Positions 17,245 through 25,828 of a DNA stretch of 64,000 bases are shown piece by piece. The stretch's first letter is position 1. Every line of letters begins with the position of its first letter. The stretch spans positions 1-64,000 of the forward strand of contig CAYXEK010000002.1 in NCBI GenBank assembly GCA_964463985.1. The letters are read 5' to 3'. The stretch comes from JAXGPF01 sp964463985 (GTDB lineage: Bacteria > Verrucomicrobiota > Kiritimatiellia > JAAZAB01). The notes beneath the pieces are model-generated. The model was given only the letters and a program-made list of their open reading frames with translations. It did no database searches and was not told the origin of the DNA. Made by a program: the position numbers and the translations under genes.

Positions 17245-17832
17245 ATGAACCAACCAACCCATAGTGTTCTATTGGCGGGCGTAGGCGGACAGGGGAGCCT
17301 CCTGGCCAGCGTAATAGTTTCCCAGGCAGCCATGCGCGCCGGCTACCAGGTGAAAACCAACGAAGTGCACGGCATGGCACAGCGCGGCGGATCGGTCATC
17401 ACCCAAATCCGCTACGGCCGGGAAGTGTTCAGTCCGCTGATGCCGGACGGCACGGCCTGCGCCCTGGGCGCATTCGAGATGATCGAGGCGCTCCGCCATG
17501 CGCATTTCCTGGCGCCGGACGGCCTGGCGGTGGTTTCGACACAGAAAATCATTCCCGTCAGCGTCTCATCGGGCGGCATGGCGTATCCTGCCGATGCCGA
17601 GATGCGGCTGCGCCGCGCTTTCGCCAGGCTGGTCCTGCTGGACGCGGATGAAATTGCCGGCAGCCTGGGCAACCGGCGCGCCGCCAATATCGTGGTTCTG
17701 GGCGCCTTATCGCACGGACTGAACCTGCCGGAATCCGCCTGGCTAGCCGCCATTGAAGCATCGGTCAAGCCGGCCTACCGCGAGGTCAACCTGCAAGCCT
17801 TTGCCGCCGGGCGTGCCGTGCAAGTTAATTAG
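17245..17832 (+). CDS. iorB: Indolepyruvate:ferredoxin oxidoreductase, beta subunit
   Basis: The 195-aa protein starts MNQPTHSVLLAGVGGQGSLL, the gamma-type domain of 2-oxoacid:ferredoxin oxidoreductases, with GVGGQG near residues 12-17 and the following MRAGYQVKTNEVHGMAQRGG stretch that is nearly invariant in the family. The length matches the family. It pairs with IorA, whose stop is 19 bp upstream, to form the active complex in the cytoplasm. Nothing in the neighbourhood links it to the glycan genes; it is a general amino-acid fermentation function. Confidence 0.95.
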   Translation: MNQPTHSVLLAGVGGQGSLLASVIVSQAAMRAGYQVKTNEVHGMAQRGGSVITQIRYGREVFSPLMPDGTACALGAFEMIEALRHAHFLAPDGLAVVSTQKIIPVSVSSGGMAYPADAEMRLRRAFARLVLLDADEIAGSLGNRRAANIVVLGALSHGLNLPESAWLAAIEASVKPAYREVNLQAFAAGRAVQVN

Positions 17833-18055
17833 CCTCCCTGTTCCGGCAAAATCCAAACCAAGCAGTTATTTAAACGAAATTTAAACTGGGTGGGCGCCGC
17901 CTCCCTGCGCCGGAAACTTTGCGGGACAAGCCTGCGGAGCCAGCCGGCTGTTTCAGCGCCGGAAAAGAGCGGCTCAGTCGGAGGCGTCTCCCTACCTGAT
18001 GCGCCGGCGTGTCTCGCCACCCCTCCGCTTCAGACTGAGCGGCAACGATAGGCCT

Positions 18056-18466
18056 ATGAAAACACAAACGCCTGCAATGGAAGATATTGATCTCTTGCTA
18101 TCCTTTCTGCCGCTATTATATGCGGAAGGATTTACACCAATCGAAGGCTGGGGTGGAGGTGTCGCCGACAAGAATGGAGTTATTGAAATGCCTTGGCCAA
18201 AATACAACAAAATCGTCCGCGAATTTGTCCAATTTGCCAATAGCCAATGCTGGCATGATCATGCTTATCGCCCTACTGAAGCAAGCAAGATGATTAAAGA
18301 CAAAAATGTCATCAAGAACGCTGATCTCTCCCAAATTAAGACCATGCTGACCTTTTTTGTTCGTGGCGAACGGTTCTGTGACGGTCATTGGGCCATTATG
18401 ATCAAAGAGGGGTATGTTCTTCGACTGCTCCAACGCCTTTCTGAGCTTAGATCAATAAATGCCTAA
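18056..18466 (+). CDS. DUF6508 family protein
   Basis: The start at 18056 gives 136 aa (MKTQTPAMEDIDLLLSFLP...). The C-terminal part QIKTMLTFFVRGERFCDGHW followed by a short LLQRLSEL ending is what I know as DUF6508. The function of this family is unknown. The DNA here is AT-richer than the surrounding genes, and the protein sits directly upstream of the restriction-modification pair with a 110-bp gap, so it may have arrived with it. The 223 bp before it (17833-18055) contain GC-rich short inverted sequences but no gene. Confidence 0.6.
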   Translation: MKTQTPAMEDIDLLLSFLPLLYAEGFTPIEGWGGGVADKNGVIEMPWPKYNKIVREFVQFANSQCWHDHAYRPTEASKMIKDKNVIKNADLSQIKTMLTFFVRGERFCDGHWAIMIKEGYVLRLLQRLSELRSINA

Positions 18467-18576
18467 AGTCCTGCTACCGGACGAAGGTGGCTCGGTGACC
18501 TTGCACACCATAAAACGCTGGCTGCAAGATCGCCGCGGACTTTCTGATTGCATTGACCGTCCGCAGACCATATATT

Positions 18577-20148
18577 ATGTGGCACATGAACGAACTGGTA
18601 GCCACAACCGTAGAAACCCGGATAAGCGAAACCGATAATCTCTCGCTGTTATCCATTGCCGACGCTCTCCGAGCCCGCTATTTCGCATCTGCCAATCCCC
18701 AGCACCAAAAGGAGTTCGGCCAGTTTCTGACGCCCCCGCACATTGCCGATCTTATGGCGGCAATGTTCGACCTCCGTTCGCGTCATTTGCGGTTGCTGGA
18801 CGCAGGGGCCGGAATGGGCATCCTGTCGGCTGCATTCGTTCGACGCCAGTTACAGAAGAAGTTGCCGCCGAAGCGAATTGAGGTAACAGCCTACGAACTG
18901 GACACAACGTTTAATTGTGGCATCGAAGAAACCTACGAAGCATGCCGCCGCGCCTGCAATCAACGCGGGGTCGAGTTCTCAGCGACGATCCGCAACACGG
19001 ACTTTATCGCCGAAGCCGCGGAGATGCAGCGACACGACTTCTTCTCGAAGGCGCCTCATCTCTTTGACGCGGCCATCGTTAATCCCCCGTACGGAAAGCT
19101 ATCCACAATGTCGGAAGGTTATCATCTCTTACAGGCCGTGAGTGCCGAGACGACGAACCTGTACACGGCCTTTCTGAACCTGATTATCGGCCTGTTGCGA
19201 CCCAGTGGCGAGCTAGTCGCCATCACCCCGCGTAGTTTCTGTAACGGCCCGTACTTTAAACCATTCCGTCAACGGTTGCTCAGGGAAATGTCTGTGCGTG
19301 GAATTCACGTCTTCAAGTCCAGGACAGCGGCATTCAAGCATGACAATGTACTGCAAGAGAACATCATTCTTCACGCGGTTAAGGACGCCCGCCATTTCCC
19401 TATAATCCGTGTATCACAGAGCAGCGGTGGCGTTCACGACACGGTTCGCAGCCGCGCATTCGCGGCGGCTGAAATCGTTTCGCCTACCGATGCCGAGGTG
19501 TTCATCCATATCCCCACTTCCGCTCAACACCTTGCCGCCCGTGGCCAAATCACCCGCCTGGAGGCTACGCTTGACCGGCTTGGCCTTACGGTCTCGACTG
19601 GGCGGGTCGTGGATTTCCGCGTACGCCGGCACATTCGACAACAGCCTGAGGCCGGCACATCCCCGTTGATCTATCCATGCCATTTCAACGGACTTTTTGT
19701 GACCTGGCCGGCAGAGAGGGGACGCAAACCGAACGCAATCCTAGACGACGACGAAACGCGAAATCTGGTCATTCCGGCCGGCGTGTACGTTTTGACTAAA
19801 CGGTTCACATCCAAAGAAGAACGAAGGAGAATTGTGGCCTGTATTTATGACCCGAGCCGTGTTGACGCGCCGGGGGTTGGCTTTGAAAATCACCTGAACT
19901 ACGTCCATGCCGGAGGAAAGGGATTAGACATGCTTTTAGCGAAGGGACTTTGGGCCTACCTCAACTCGTCGGCCCTCGACCTTTACTTTCGGCAGTTCAA
20001 CGGCCACACCCAAGTCAACGCGACCGACCTCCGCAACGTGCGGTTCCCGGTGGCGCGTCAACTGCGCGCTATCGGAAGTCAAATCGGGGACACGGGGATG
20101 GAACAGGAAGCGGTGGATCAAATCGTGACAAGTGAGGTGCAGTCATGA
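18577..20148 (+). CDS. Type II N6-adenine DNA methyltransferase (BsuBI/PstI type)
   Basis: I chose the ATG at 18577 (523 aa); TTG at 18553 and ATG at 18586 are alternatives, and none has a good ribosome site. The S-adenosylmethionine motif LLDAGAGMG lies about residues 73-81 and the catalytic NPPY about 169-172, preceded by KEFGQFLTPP, a common lead-in of adenine methylases. The C-terminal half carries target recognition. It overlaps the next gene by 4 bp (ATGA), so both are translated together. The partner is a BsuBI/PstI nuclease, so the predicted methylated site is CTGCAG; this is inferred from the partner family. The methylase protects the host DNA. Confidence 0.9.
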   Translation: MWHMNELVATTVETRISETDNLSLLSIADALRARYFASANPQHQKEFGQFLTPPHIADLMAAMFDLRSRHLRLLDAGAGMGILSAAFVRRQLQKKLPPKRIEVTAYELDTTFNCGIEETYEACRRACNQRGVEFSATIRNTDFIAEAAEMQRHDFFSKAPHLFDAAIVNPPYGKLSTMSEGYHLLQAVSAETTNLYTAFLNLIIGLLRPSGELVAITPRSFCNGPYFKPFRQRLLREMSVRGIHVFKSRTAAFKHDNVLQENIILHAVKDARHFPIIRVSQSSGGVHDTVRSRAFAAAEIVSPTDAEVFIHIPTSAQHLAARGQITRLEATLDRLGLTVSTGRVVDFRVRRHIRQQPEAGTSPLIYPCHFNGLFVTWPAERGRKPNAILDDDETRNLVIPAGVYVLTKRFTSKEERRRIVACIYDPSRVDAPGVGFENHLNYVHAGGKGLDMLLAKGLWAYLNSSALDLYFRQFNGHTQVNATDLRNVRFPVARQLRAIGSQIGDTGMEQEAVDQIVTSEVQS

Positions 20149-21131
20149 AGTCAACGACCGGCAAGGGCAAACCGCGTGGCGCACGTAAACTCAAAGAAGC
20201 CATCGCGATCCTTCGCGCCATGGGTTTCGGACCTAGACAACGCAACGAGGCCGCCGGGTACGTCCTGCTCGCCATGCTCGATCTTGGGCCATATGACCCG
20301 TGGGGGAATGCTCAAGACCCTCTGCGCGGGATCACCCCGATCATTGATTTCGTCGCTAACAAGTACCGAATGCGATATGCCCCAAACACGCGAGAGACCA
20401 TCCGTGATGAGGCCGTGAAGCACTTCGTCGTGGAAGGTCTCTTGGCGAAGAATCCGGATGACCAAAACCGTCCGACCAACAGCGGCAAGACGGTGTACCA
20501 GATTGAACCAACCGCTCTCTGCCTGTGCAAAACGTTCAAGACAAACGCTTGGAAAGCGACTCTTAAGCGCTATCTAGCCGAAAAGGAAGACATCAAACGG
20601 GAATTGCGGCGCGCCAGGGACATCGCCCGTATTCCGGTCCGATTAACATCCGGCAAGGAAATTACGCTTTCGCCGGGAGGCCAGAACCCTCTTATCAAAG
20701 CATTCATTGAGGACTTCTGCGCGCGATTCGTACCCGACGGCGTTGTTCTCTATGTCGGTGACGCTGAAAACAAGTTCCAGTTCTTTGAGGCCGATTACTT
20801 CGCACGGCTTGACGTCCAGATCAACTCCGCCGCCAAGATGCCGGATGTTGTCGTCTATGATCCGAGACGCGCATGGCTGGTTATCGGCGAAGCCGTGACA
20901 AGCGCCGGCGTAGTGGACGGGAAACGGCGGCGGGAACTCAAGGAATTGTTTGCCGGATTTCGCCACGGCCTTGTCTTCGTCACGGCATTCGAGGACCGAG
21001 ACGCTATGGGCCGCTTCTTGAGTCAGATATCTTGGGAAACCGAAGTCTGGATTGCGAAAGACCCGGATCACGTTGTTCATTTCAATGGCGAGCGGTTCCT
21101 CGGGCCATATCCAGACACCATTATCGGATGA
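20145..21131 (+). CDS. BsuBI/PstI family type II restriction endonuclease
   Basis: This 328-aa protein matches the BsuBI/PstI family length. The N-terminal half is helical with an adenine-nuclease-like arrangement (AGYVLLAMLDL, ETIRDEAVKHFV). The C-terminal nuclease half contains VLYVGDAENKFQFFE, then KMPDVVVYD with Asp234 and LVIGEAVTS with Glu249, which fit the PD...E catalytic pair of the family, then GKRRRELKELF. Predicted recognition is CTGCAG (from family knowledge). It is translationally coupled to the methylase. No controller (C) protein is visible. Confidence 0.9.
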   Translation: MKSTTGKGKPRGARKLKEAIAILRAMGFGPRQRNEAAGYVLLAMLDLGPYDPWGNAQDPLRGITPIIDFVANKYRMRYAPNTRETIRDEAVKHFVVEGLLAKNPDDQNRPTNSGKTVYQIEPTALCLCKTFKTNAWKATLKRYLAEKEDIKRELRRARDIARIPVRLTSGKEITLSPGGQNPLIKAFIEDFCARFVPDGVVLYVGDAENKFQFFEADYFARLDVQINSAAKMPDVVVYDPRRAWLVIGEAVTSAGVVDGKRRRELKELFAGFRHGLVFVTAFEDRDAMGRFLSQISWETEVWIAKDPDHVVHFNGERFLGPYPDTIIG

Positions 21132-21280
21132 TCGGAAAACACGAACAACCGGCGGCGCCGCGGGCCACTTCGCGTCGCCGGTGCGCCGGGGCGTTTGGCC
21201 GCTACAACAGCAGAATCATGATGCCGAATACTGTTCGGCCGCTATAGCCGGAATTTCACATATGCCGCAAATTGACATTC

Positions 21281-22780
21281 TTACGCATCGAAATAATAGT
21301 CTTGCGCCAGCTTCCCGGACGGGCACAAGGCGCGCGTGGCCTGCTCCGCAAACCGCGCCCAGCGGATGATGCGCCGGAACCGCGAAGCGGTAAACCGGTA
21401 GACCGTGCGGTGTCCGCAGGCCAGGATATCGGGCCGCCAGCGCAGCGCCAACTCGGCTGACGGAATGTAACCATCCCGGAACCGGCTGAGATTGGCCGCG
21501 CAGAATCCGCCCGTCCCATTCCAACGCGAGGCCGGCTGAAACGAATCGCCGCCAAACATGACCTTCCGGCCGTCCACCTCCGCCATGAACACGCAATGCC
21601 ACCAGGTCTGCCCGGGCCAGGGCGCCACCTGAAAGGCATATTCATGCCAACGCCATGCGCCTGTTTCCGGCCAGACATGATCAATGCGCAAAGGCTTTGT
21701 CCCGCGATACAGACCGCGCGGATGCCGGCGGATGGCCTCCGCCACCCGGGGGTGCAGCCATGATTTTACGCCATAACGTTTCTGCAGATATGGAAAGCCT
21801 TCGTAGTGGTCATAATGCGCATGGCTTACCAGCGCCGCCGCCGGGCGCACTCCGCGCAGCGGCCCATGCAGCAGCGACTCAAAACTTTTTACATCCGCCG
21901 TGGTGGGGTCCACCAGCAAAGCCTCGCCCGATTCTGAAACCAACAGGTAGGCATTGGCCGGGCCGACGTATAAATGCGGCAGCATCCGGCGTCCGCCGGC
22001 AGCGGTGGCCGTCGGTATAACAAAATGGTCTTTTTCGCCCGCGCAGATTGAGCCTTTGGCCCGGTAAAAATCCAGCAGACGCCGGTCCAGCCGGCGCAAC
22101 ATTCCGGCAACATTGTCCGCGACCACCGGACCGTGGGCGGGACACAAGACATCCAGGCCAATGCCCGCCAGGCGCCGGACCCCTTCCCAGGCCGCCAGGG
22201 CGCCCTTGCCGGTCCAATGCTCCCATTCCAGGTTGAACGGCTCCCAGACCGTGCCGCCGGCATGGGCGGCATCGCCGCAAAAGCACAACTGCCGGCCGGC
22301 GAATTCCACGATATAGGAACAGGCGTTAAGGCCATGCCCCGGCGTGGATACCACCCGGAAACACAATCCGTGCATGTATATTTCCGAGTTGGCGCGGACG
22401 TCGTAAAGCACGTCCGGAATGCCGCGTTGCAGGCGCTTGTAACTGTCAGGGAAAGGCACATAAGGCATGCCCGCCAATGTCCGCGCATGTTCCCGTATTT
22501 TCACCGGATCCAGAAAAACTTCATCGCCGCGCGGAGCATGGACGGCAAATTTCCTGCGCTGCATCCGCTCCAACCCCGCGCATTGGTCGGCATGATGATG
22601 GGTCAGGAAGACATCCGTCAGCGGACCGAGTCCCAGTTGGGGCAATCCGGCCATCCAGCCGCCGGAACCGAAATCCACCGCCAGGGCGCCGGCGCCGGTT
22701 TGCAGCACATAAACATTGCAGGTATCCCGGAACTGCCATAGACCGGGCATAATTCGGCGCGGATTAAAATTATTCTGCAT
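21281..22780 (-). CDS. Tandem metallo-beta-lactamase-fold hydrolase
   Basis: The start at 22780 gives 499 aa and has GGGAAAGAG just upstream. Two MBL-type halves are visible. The first (about 1-250) has THHHADQCAGLE at about 60-71, the HxHxDH-like metal motif in the form HHHADQ, then GDAAH. The second (about 285-480) has SHAHYDHYEGFP, a full HxHxDH motif, then FGGDSF and ILACGHRTVY. Both could bind metal, though the first has Gln in place of the second His. Substrate is unknown; the fold covers thioesters, phosphoesters, lactones and sulfur oxidation. It faces the restriction gene tail to tail with a 149-bp gap. Confidence 0.82.
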   Translation of the reverse strand: MQNNFNPRRIMPGLWQFRDTCNVYVLQTGAGALAVDFGSGGWMAGLPQLGLGPLTDVFLTHHHADQCAGLERMQRRKFAVHAPRGDEVFLDPVKIREHARTLAGMPYVPFPDSYKRLQRGIPDVLYDVRANSEIYMHGLCFRVVSTPGHGLNACSYIVEFAGRQLCFCGDAAHAGGTVWEPFNLEWEHWTGKGALAAWEGVRRLAGIGLDVLCPAHGPVVADNVAGMLRRLDRRLLDFYRAKGSICAGEKDHFVIPTATAAGGRRMLPHLYVGPANAYLLVSESGEALLVDPTTADVKSFESLLHGPLRGVRPAAALVSHAHYDHYEGFPYLQKRYGVKSWLHPRVAEAIRRHPRGLYRGTKPLRIDHVWPETGAWRWHEYAFQVAPWPGQTWWHCVFMAEVDGRKVMFGGDSFQPASRWNGTGGFCAANLSRFRDGYIPSAELALRWRPDILACGHRTVYRFTASRFRRIIRWARFAEQATRALCPSGKLAQDYYFDA

Positions 22781-23050
22781 ATTTTTCTCTTTCCCGAGGT
22801 TTTTACTTCTCACATTCTGCCAAACTGAAACTGTAACATTCCATCTCTGCGTCCTTGGCAATTAAGTTGCATTTCGGAATTGATGGGCGTTCCAAATTCT
22901 CGGGAGCCGGGACTTAGCGCGCCTGGATGCCGCAAAACCGCCTGCGCCGGGCTGGCGGCGCGGCGGGCCGTTCGGCGCCGCCACAATCCGGACTGCTGCA
23001 TGCCATGATTATAAGTTCGACTTACCCCCGCCGCGCGCAAAAATCCGGGC

Positions 23051-23078
23051 TTGACCATTCCGCCGGCCCGGCTACAAT
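23051..23078 (+). promoter_or_regulatory. Sigma-70 type promoter of tRNA-Gly
   Basis: TTGACC (23051-23056) and TACAAT (23073-23078) are separated by 16 bp. The -10 ends 15 bp before the tRNA. Confidence 0.8.
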
Positions 23079-23092
23079 GCAAACAATCTTAC

Positions 23093-23164
<72 letters not shown>

Positions 23165-23204
23165 CCCCGCCTGCTTCCTATCCCTCGTTTTAAGGCAGCC
23201 TATC

Positions 23205-23240
23205 TGTGAGGGTCAGCCCTCAAATTAATATTTAATTCTG
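23205..23240. repeat. Solo copy of the RAYT end motif
   Basis: CTGTGAGGGTCAGCCCT (23204-23220) followed by CAAATTAATATTTAATTCTG matches the left end of the RAYT element (CTGTCAGGGTCAGCCCT, then TGAATTAAAATTTAATATT) with few changes. No transposase is near it. It may be a REP-like non-autonomous copy. Confidence 0.7.
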
Positions 23241-23783
23241 GCGCTGGGCAGATTATTTCCCGGGAATTTCCTGTTCCGCGAATGCCGATTTTCACCGCCA
23301 GGGCGGCCTGTGAACCACCAGGGCCCAAGCCACCAGGGCCGAACCTCAATTTAAGAATTAACCCTCAGTTTTCACCAGAGAGGATGACATTATGAAACCG
23401 GGGGTGCACCATGCCGAAATTCCCATTGTTAATTATCACTTCAGGCGCCTGATGTCCATTACGTTTTGCGGACGCGGCGCGTTCGAGGTCATATCTGTTA
23501 TCAGGCGTATCCGGTAAAGTGCAGATAATCTCGCCCTTCAAGAGACGGACTGGCAGATATGCGGCAGGCTCACCGGAGGTTCGCCCTCCATGGGAATGCA
23601 CGGCCGTTGGATTCCCTGACAAATGGGTCCGGGGATTCCCGGATTCATTTTCCGACATGCGCGCGACCACACGCCGGATTATCAAAGGCGGCGCAGGAAT
23701 TATGTGACGCTGGCGTCTTCCGCGAAACAGACGGACGGCGGGGACGCCGCACCTCAACCCTGTCGTGCGAACGTGAGGCAAAA
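23241..23783. other. Non-coding or decayed stretch after tRNA-Gly
   Basis: I recognise no gene here. A minus-strand frame stays open from about 23655 to 23365 and ends GNFGMVHPRFHNVILSGEN, but has no recognisable domain. It may be more of the decayed surface protein next to it. A CCACCAGGGCC-type direct repeat lies at about 23315-23340. Confidence 0.4.
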
Positions 23784-24196
23784 TCAACGGACGGGAACAA
23801 AGCCGGCGCCGCCCATGCCGACATTCACCGGGACATAGCCGTAAGTGCTGGCCATCACGGTCCATCCGGCCGCCGTATCAAGATAGAAAGCCGCGTCGAA
23901 CAATCCATTGCCGTCGTAATCTCCCGGCGGCAGCGTGACTTCGCCTTCGGAGCTGACCGTGATCGCACCGGTGCGCATGATGACGTTATTGCCCTATCGG
24001 CGGCGCCGGAGGCATCGCCAAAAGTCGTGGCGGTTATCTCGGTCAGCAGGGCGGCCTCGGCGGGATTAGTGGTGGCGCCGCGCCAGATTTCATAACTGGC
24101 GGCATCCGGCACCGCATCCCAGGTCACCCGGGTCTTATCGCTGTTAATGGTTGCATTGTCAACGCAGATTCCCCGGCGAACCGGCGGGAACGACAC
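23784..24196 (-). pseudogene. Remnant of a surface protein with FN3 and PGDYDG repeats
   Basis: One frame encodes an FN3-like piece (TRVTWDAVPDAASYEIWRG, ATTNPAEAALLTEITATTF). It breaks at about 24000. The sequence resumes in another frame with VTLPPGDYDGNGLFDAAFYL and VPVNVGMGGAGFVPV, a repeat of the PGDYDGDGxxDxAVY type found in long surface proteins of these bacteria. The strand joining the two, signal peptide, and further repeats are all missing. The frame change and deletions make it a pseudogene or a scrap moved from elsewhere. Confidence 0.7.
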
Positions 24197-24221
24197 GGCC
24201 GTGCAGTGACCGCCCTTTTTC

Positions 24222-24250
24222 TTGAATTTTGCCGCATTTTAATCTATATT
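24222..24250 (+). promoter_or_regulatory. Sigma-70 type promoter of the DUF3127 gene
   Basis: TTGAAT (24222-24227) and TATATT (24245-24250) with a 17-bp spacer. The gene starts 30 bp after the -10. Confidence 0.72.
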
Positions 24251-24279
24251 CCACACATTGATTACCAACAGGAGCAACC

Positions 24280-24639
24280 ATGGCTTACGAACTGACAGGA
24301 AAAATAAAACTGATCAATGACGTCCAGACCTTCGGGTCCGGGTTCACCAAACGCGAATTCGTCGTGACCGTGGAAGACGGCAAATTCCCGCAGGAGATTG
24401 CCCTGGAATGCATCAAGGACAAAGCGCCATTGCTCGATAATTTCAAAGCGGGGCAGACAGTAACCGTGACATTCGATATTCGCGGACGGGAGTACAATGG
24501 GCGCTACTTCAACAACCTGCAGGCCTGGCGCATAGAAGCGGCCGGGGATGCCGCGCCGCACGCGGATGACGAGGACCGCCCGCCAATCCGCGAAGATCTC
24601 GCCCCCCACGACGATGCTGACGATGCTGCGCCTTTCTAA
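24280..24639 (+). CDS. DUF3127 family protein (OB-fold-like, possible ssDNA binder)
   Basis: This 119-aa protein begins MAYELTGKIKLINDVQTFGS, followed by FTKREFVVTVEDGKFPQEIA, the DUF3127 signature. The predicted structure is one beta barrel similar to single-stranded-DNA-binding OB folds, plus a disordered, acidic C-terminal tail (HADDEDRPP, HDDADDAAPF) like that of SSB proteins. DNA binding is inferred from fold and tail only. It has a CAGGAG ribosome site and its own promoter. The gene stands alone between a pseudogene and the convergent LacI gene. Confidence 0.85.
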   Translation: MAYELTGKIKLINDVQTFGSGFTKREFVVTVEDGKFPQEIALECIKDKAPLLDNFKAGQTVTVTFDIRGREYNGRYFNNLQAWRIEAAGDAAPHADDEDRPPIREDLAPHDDADDAAPF

Positions 24640-24719
24640 GGCGCGCATGCAGAAACGAATTAACGCCGGCCGGCATCCGCCAGATACGCCGTATTTCCAC
24701 CGATGCCATATCCGCCATT

Positions 24720-25766
24720 TCAGCCCGGAATCTGTTGGGGAGGCTGCGTGGTGCCTCTCAACACCAACCTGGCCGGACAGGACATCACCCGCGGCGGCGC
24801 CCCGTTTTCCATCATTTCCATCAGCAACCCTATGCCCTGTTCCGCCATCTCCACCGTCGGCAACTGCACAAAAGACAAGGGAGGAACGCACAAATCCGCC
24901 AATGGGCGGTCGCCGTAGGCAATGATCTCAACATCGCGGGGCACCCGCATGCCGTTTTCACGCAGCACATGCACCATGCCCATGGCGCAGACCGTGTCGG
25001 AACAAAAGACCGCCGTAGGTCTCGGTTTCGCCCGCAGCAACCTCTCGCCCGCCGAATATCCCCGGGCAATCGGCGAAAGACCGGGACAATTCATAACCAG
25101 GACGGAATCCCACGGGATGCCGTGTTTCCGCAACTCCCGGCGGGCAAACGCCATCTTTCTTCGGAATCGTTCGGGCTGGGTTTCTCCCCGCACAAACGCG
25201 ATGTTCCGGTGTCCATTGCCGACAAAATGTTCCATGGCTTGCGCAATCCCCGAACCGGGATCAACCACGACGGATGCCGCCAAAGCCGGGCTGGCTTTAC
25301 AATCCAGCGCCATCACGGGGACCGGAGCCGACCAACCGCGCAGCATCCGGCGCAGGTCCCGCTCGGCCCAGCCGAGAAACACCAGCGCGTCGTTTTCATT
25401 CGCGGCCGCATGCAGCGCGCGATTGGAATCTTCCGGACTCAGCGCCGTCAAATTCATCGCGTAACGGTAAGCGCCAAGCCGGCCGGCCAATTCTGCCAGC
25501 AAGGCGTGGAAGCTGAACGAACCGATCACGGGGCGGCTGATGAAAGCCTGGGAAATGCACAGAGCGACCCGGAAATGCCGGCGCAAAACCAGGCTGCGCG
25601 CCGCCGGATTGCCGGTGTACCCGTGCCGTGCCGCGATAGCCTGAACGTTTTTGGCGATGTTCGGCCGGACCTTTTTACGCCACTTGCCGTTAAGCACCAG
25701 TGAAACCGTCGCCGGCGACATGCCGACTTCCCTGGCGATGTCGCAGATTCCATAAGGTTTTGCCAT
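24720..25766 (-). CDS. LacI-family transcriptional regulator
   Basis: The protein has 348 aa. The N-terminal LacI helix-turn-helix reads YGICDIAREVGMSPATVSLV (residues 5-24) with the hinge around RHGYTGNPAARSL. The rest is a periplasmic-binding-protein-like effector domain (about 65-345) with AMEHFVGNGHRNIAFVRGE and PTAVFCSDTVCAMGMVHVLR. It binds a sugar-like effector and operator DNA. It is the last gene of the long minus-strand cluster, 62 bp after the tandem amidohydrolase, and may regulate part of it. No clear own operator was found upstream. Confidence 0.94.
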   Translation of the reverse strand: MAKPYGICDIAREVGMSPATVSLVLNGKWRKKVRPNIAKNVQAIAARHGYTGNPAARSLVLRRHFRVALCISQAFISRPVIGSFSFHALLAELAGRLGAYRYAMNLTALSPEDSNRALHAAANENDALVFLGWAERDLRRMLRGWSAPVPVMALDCKASPALAASVVVDPGSGIAQAMEHFVGNGHRNIAFVRGETQPERFRRKMAFARRELRKHGIPWDSVLVMNCPGLSPIARGYSAGERLLRAKPRPTAVFCSDTVCAMGMVHVLRENGMRVPRDVEIIAYGDRPLADLCVPPLSFVQLPTVEMAEQGIGLLMEMMENGAPPRVMSCPARLVLRGTTQPPQQIPG

Positions 25767-25828
25767 AATCAGGATGCCAGGTTAACTTTAGCAGGCGTAA
25801 ACTGCCGGCGCATTGATAATCAGGCCAA

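Noticed and set aside
18459..18638. A 59-codon plus-strand frame overlapping the DUF6508 stop and the methylase start
   Set aside because: It would fit a small controller protein by position, but has no helix-turn-helix and overlaps the start of the methylase in another frame.
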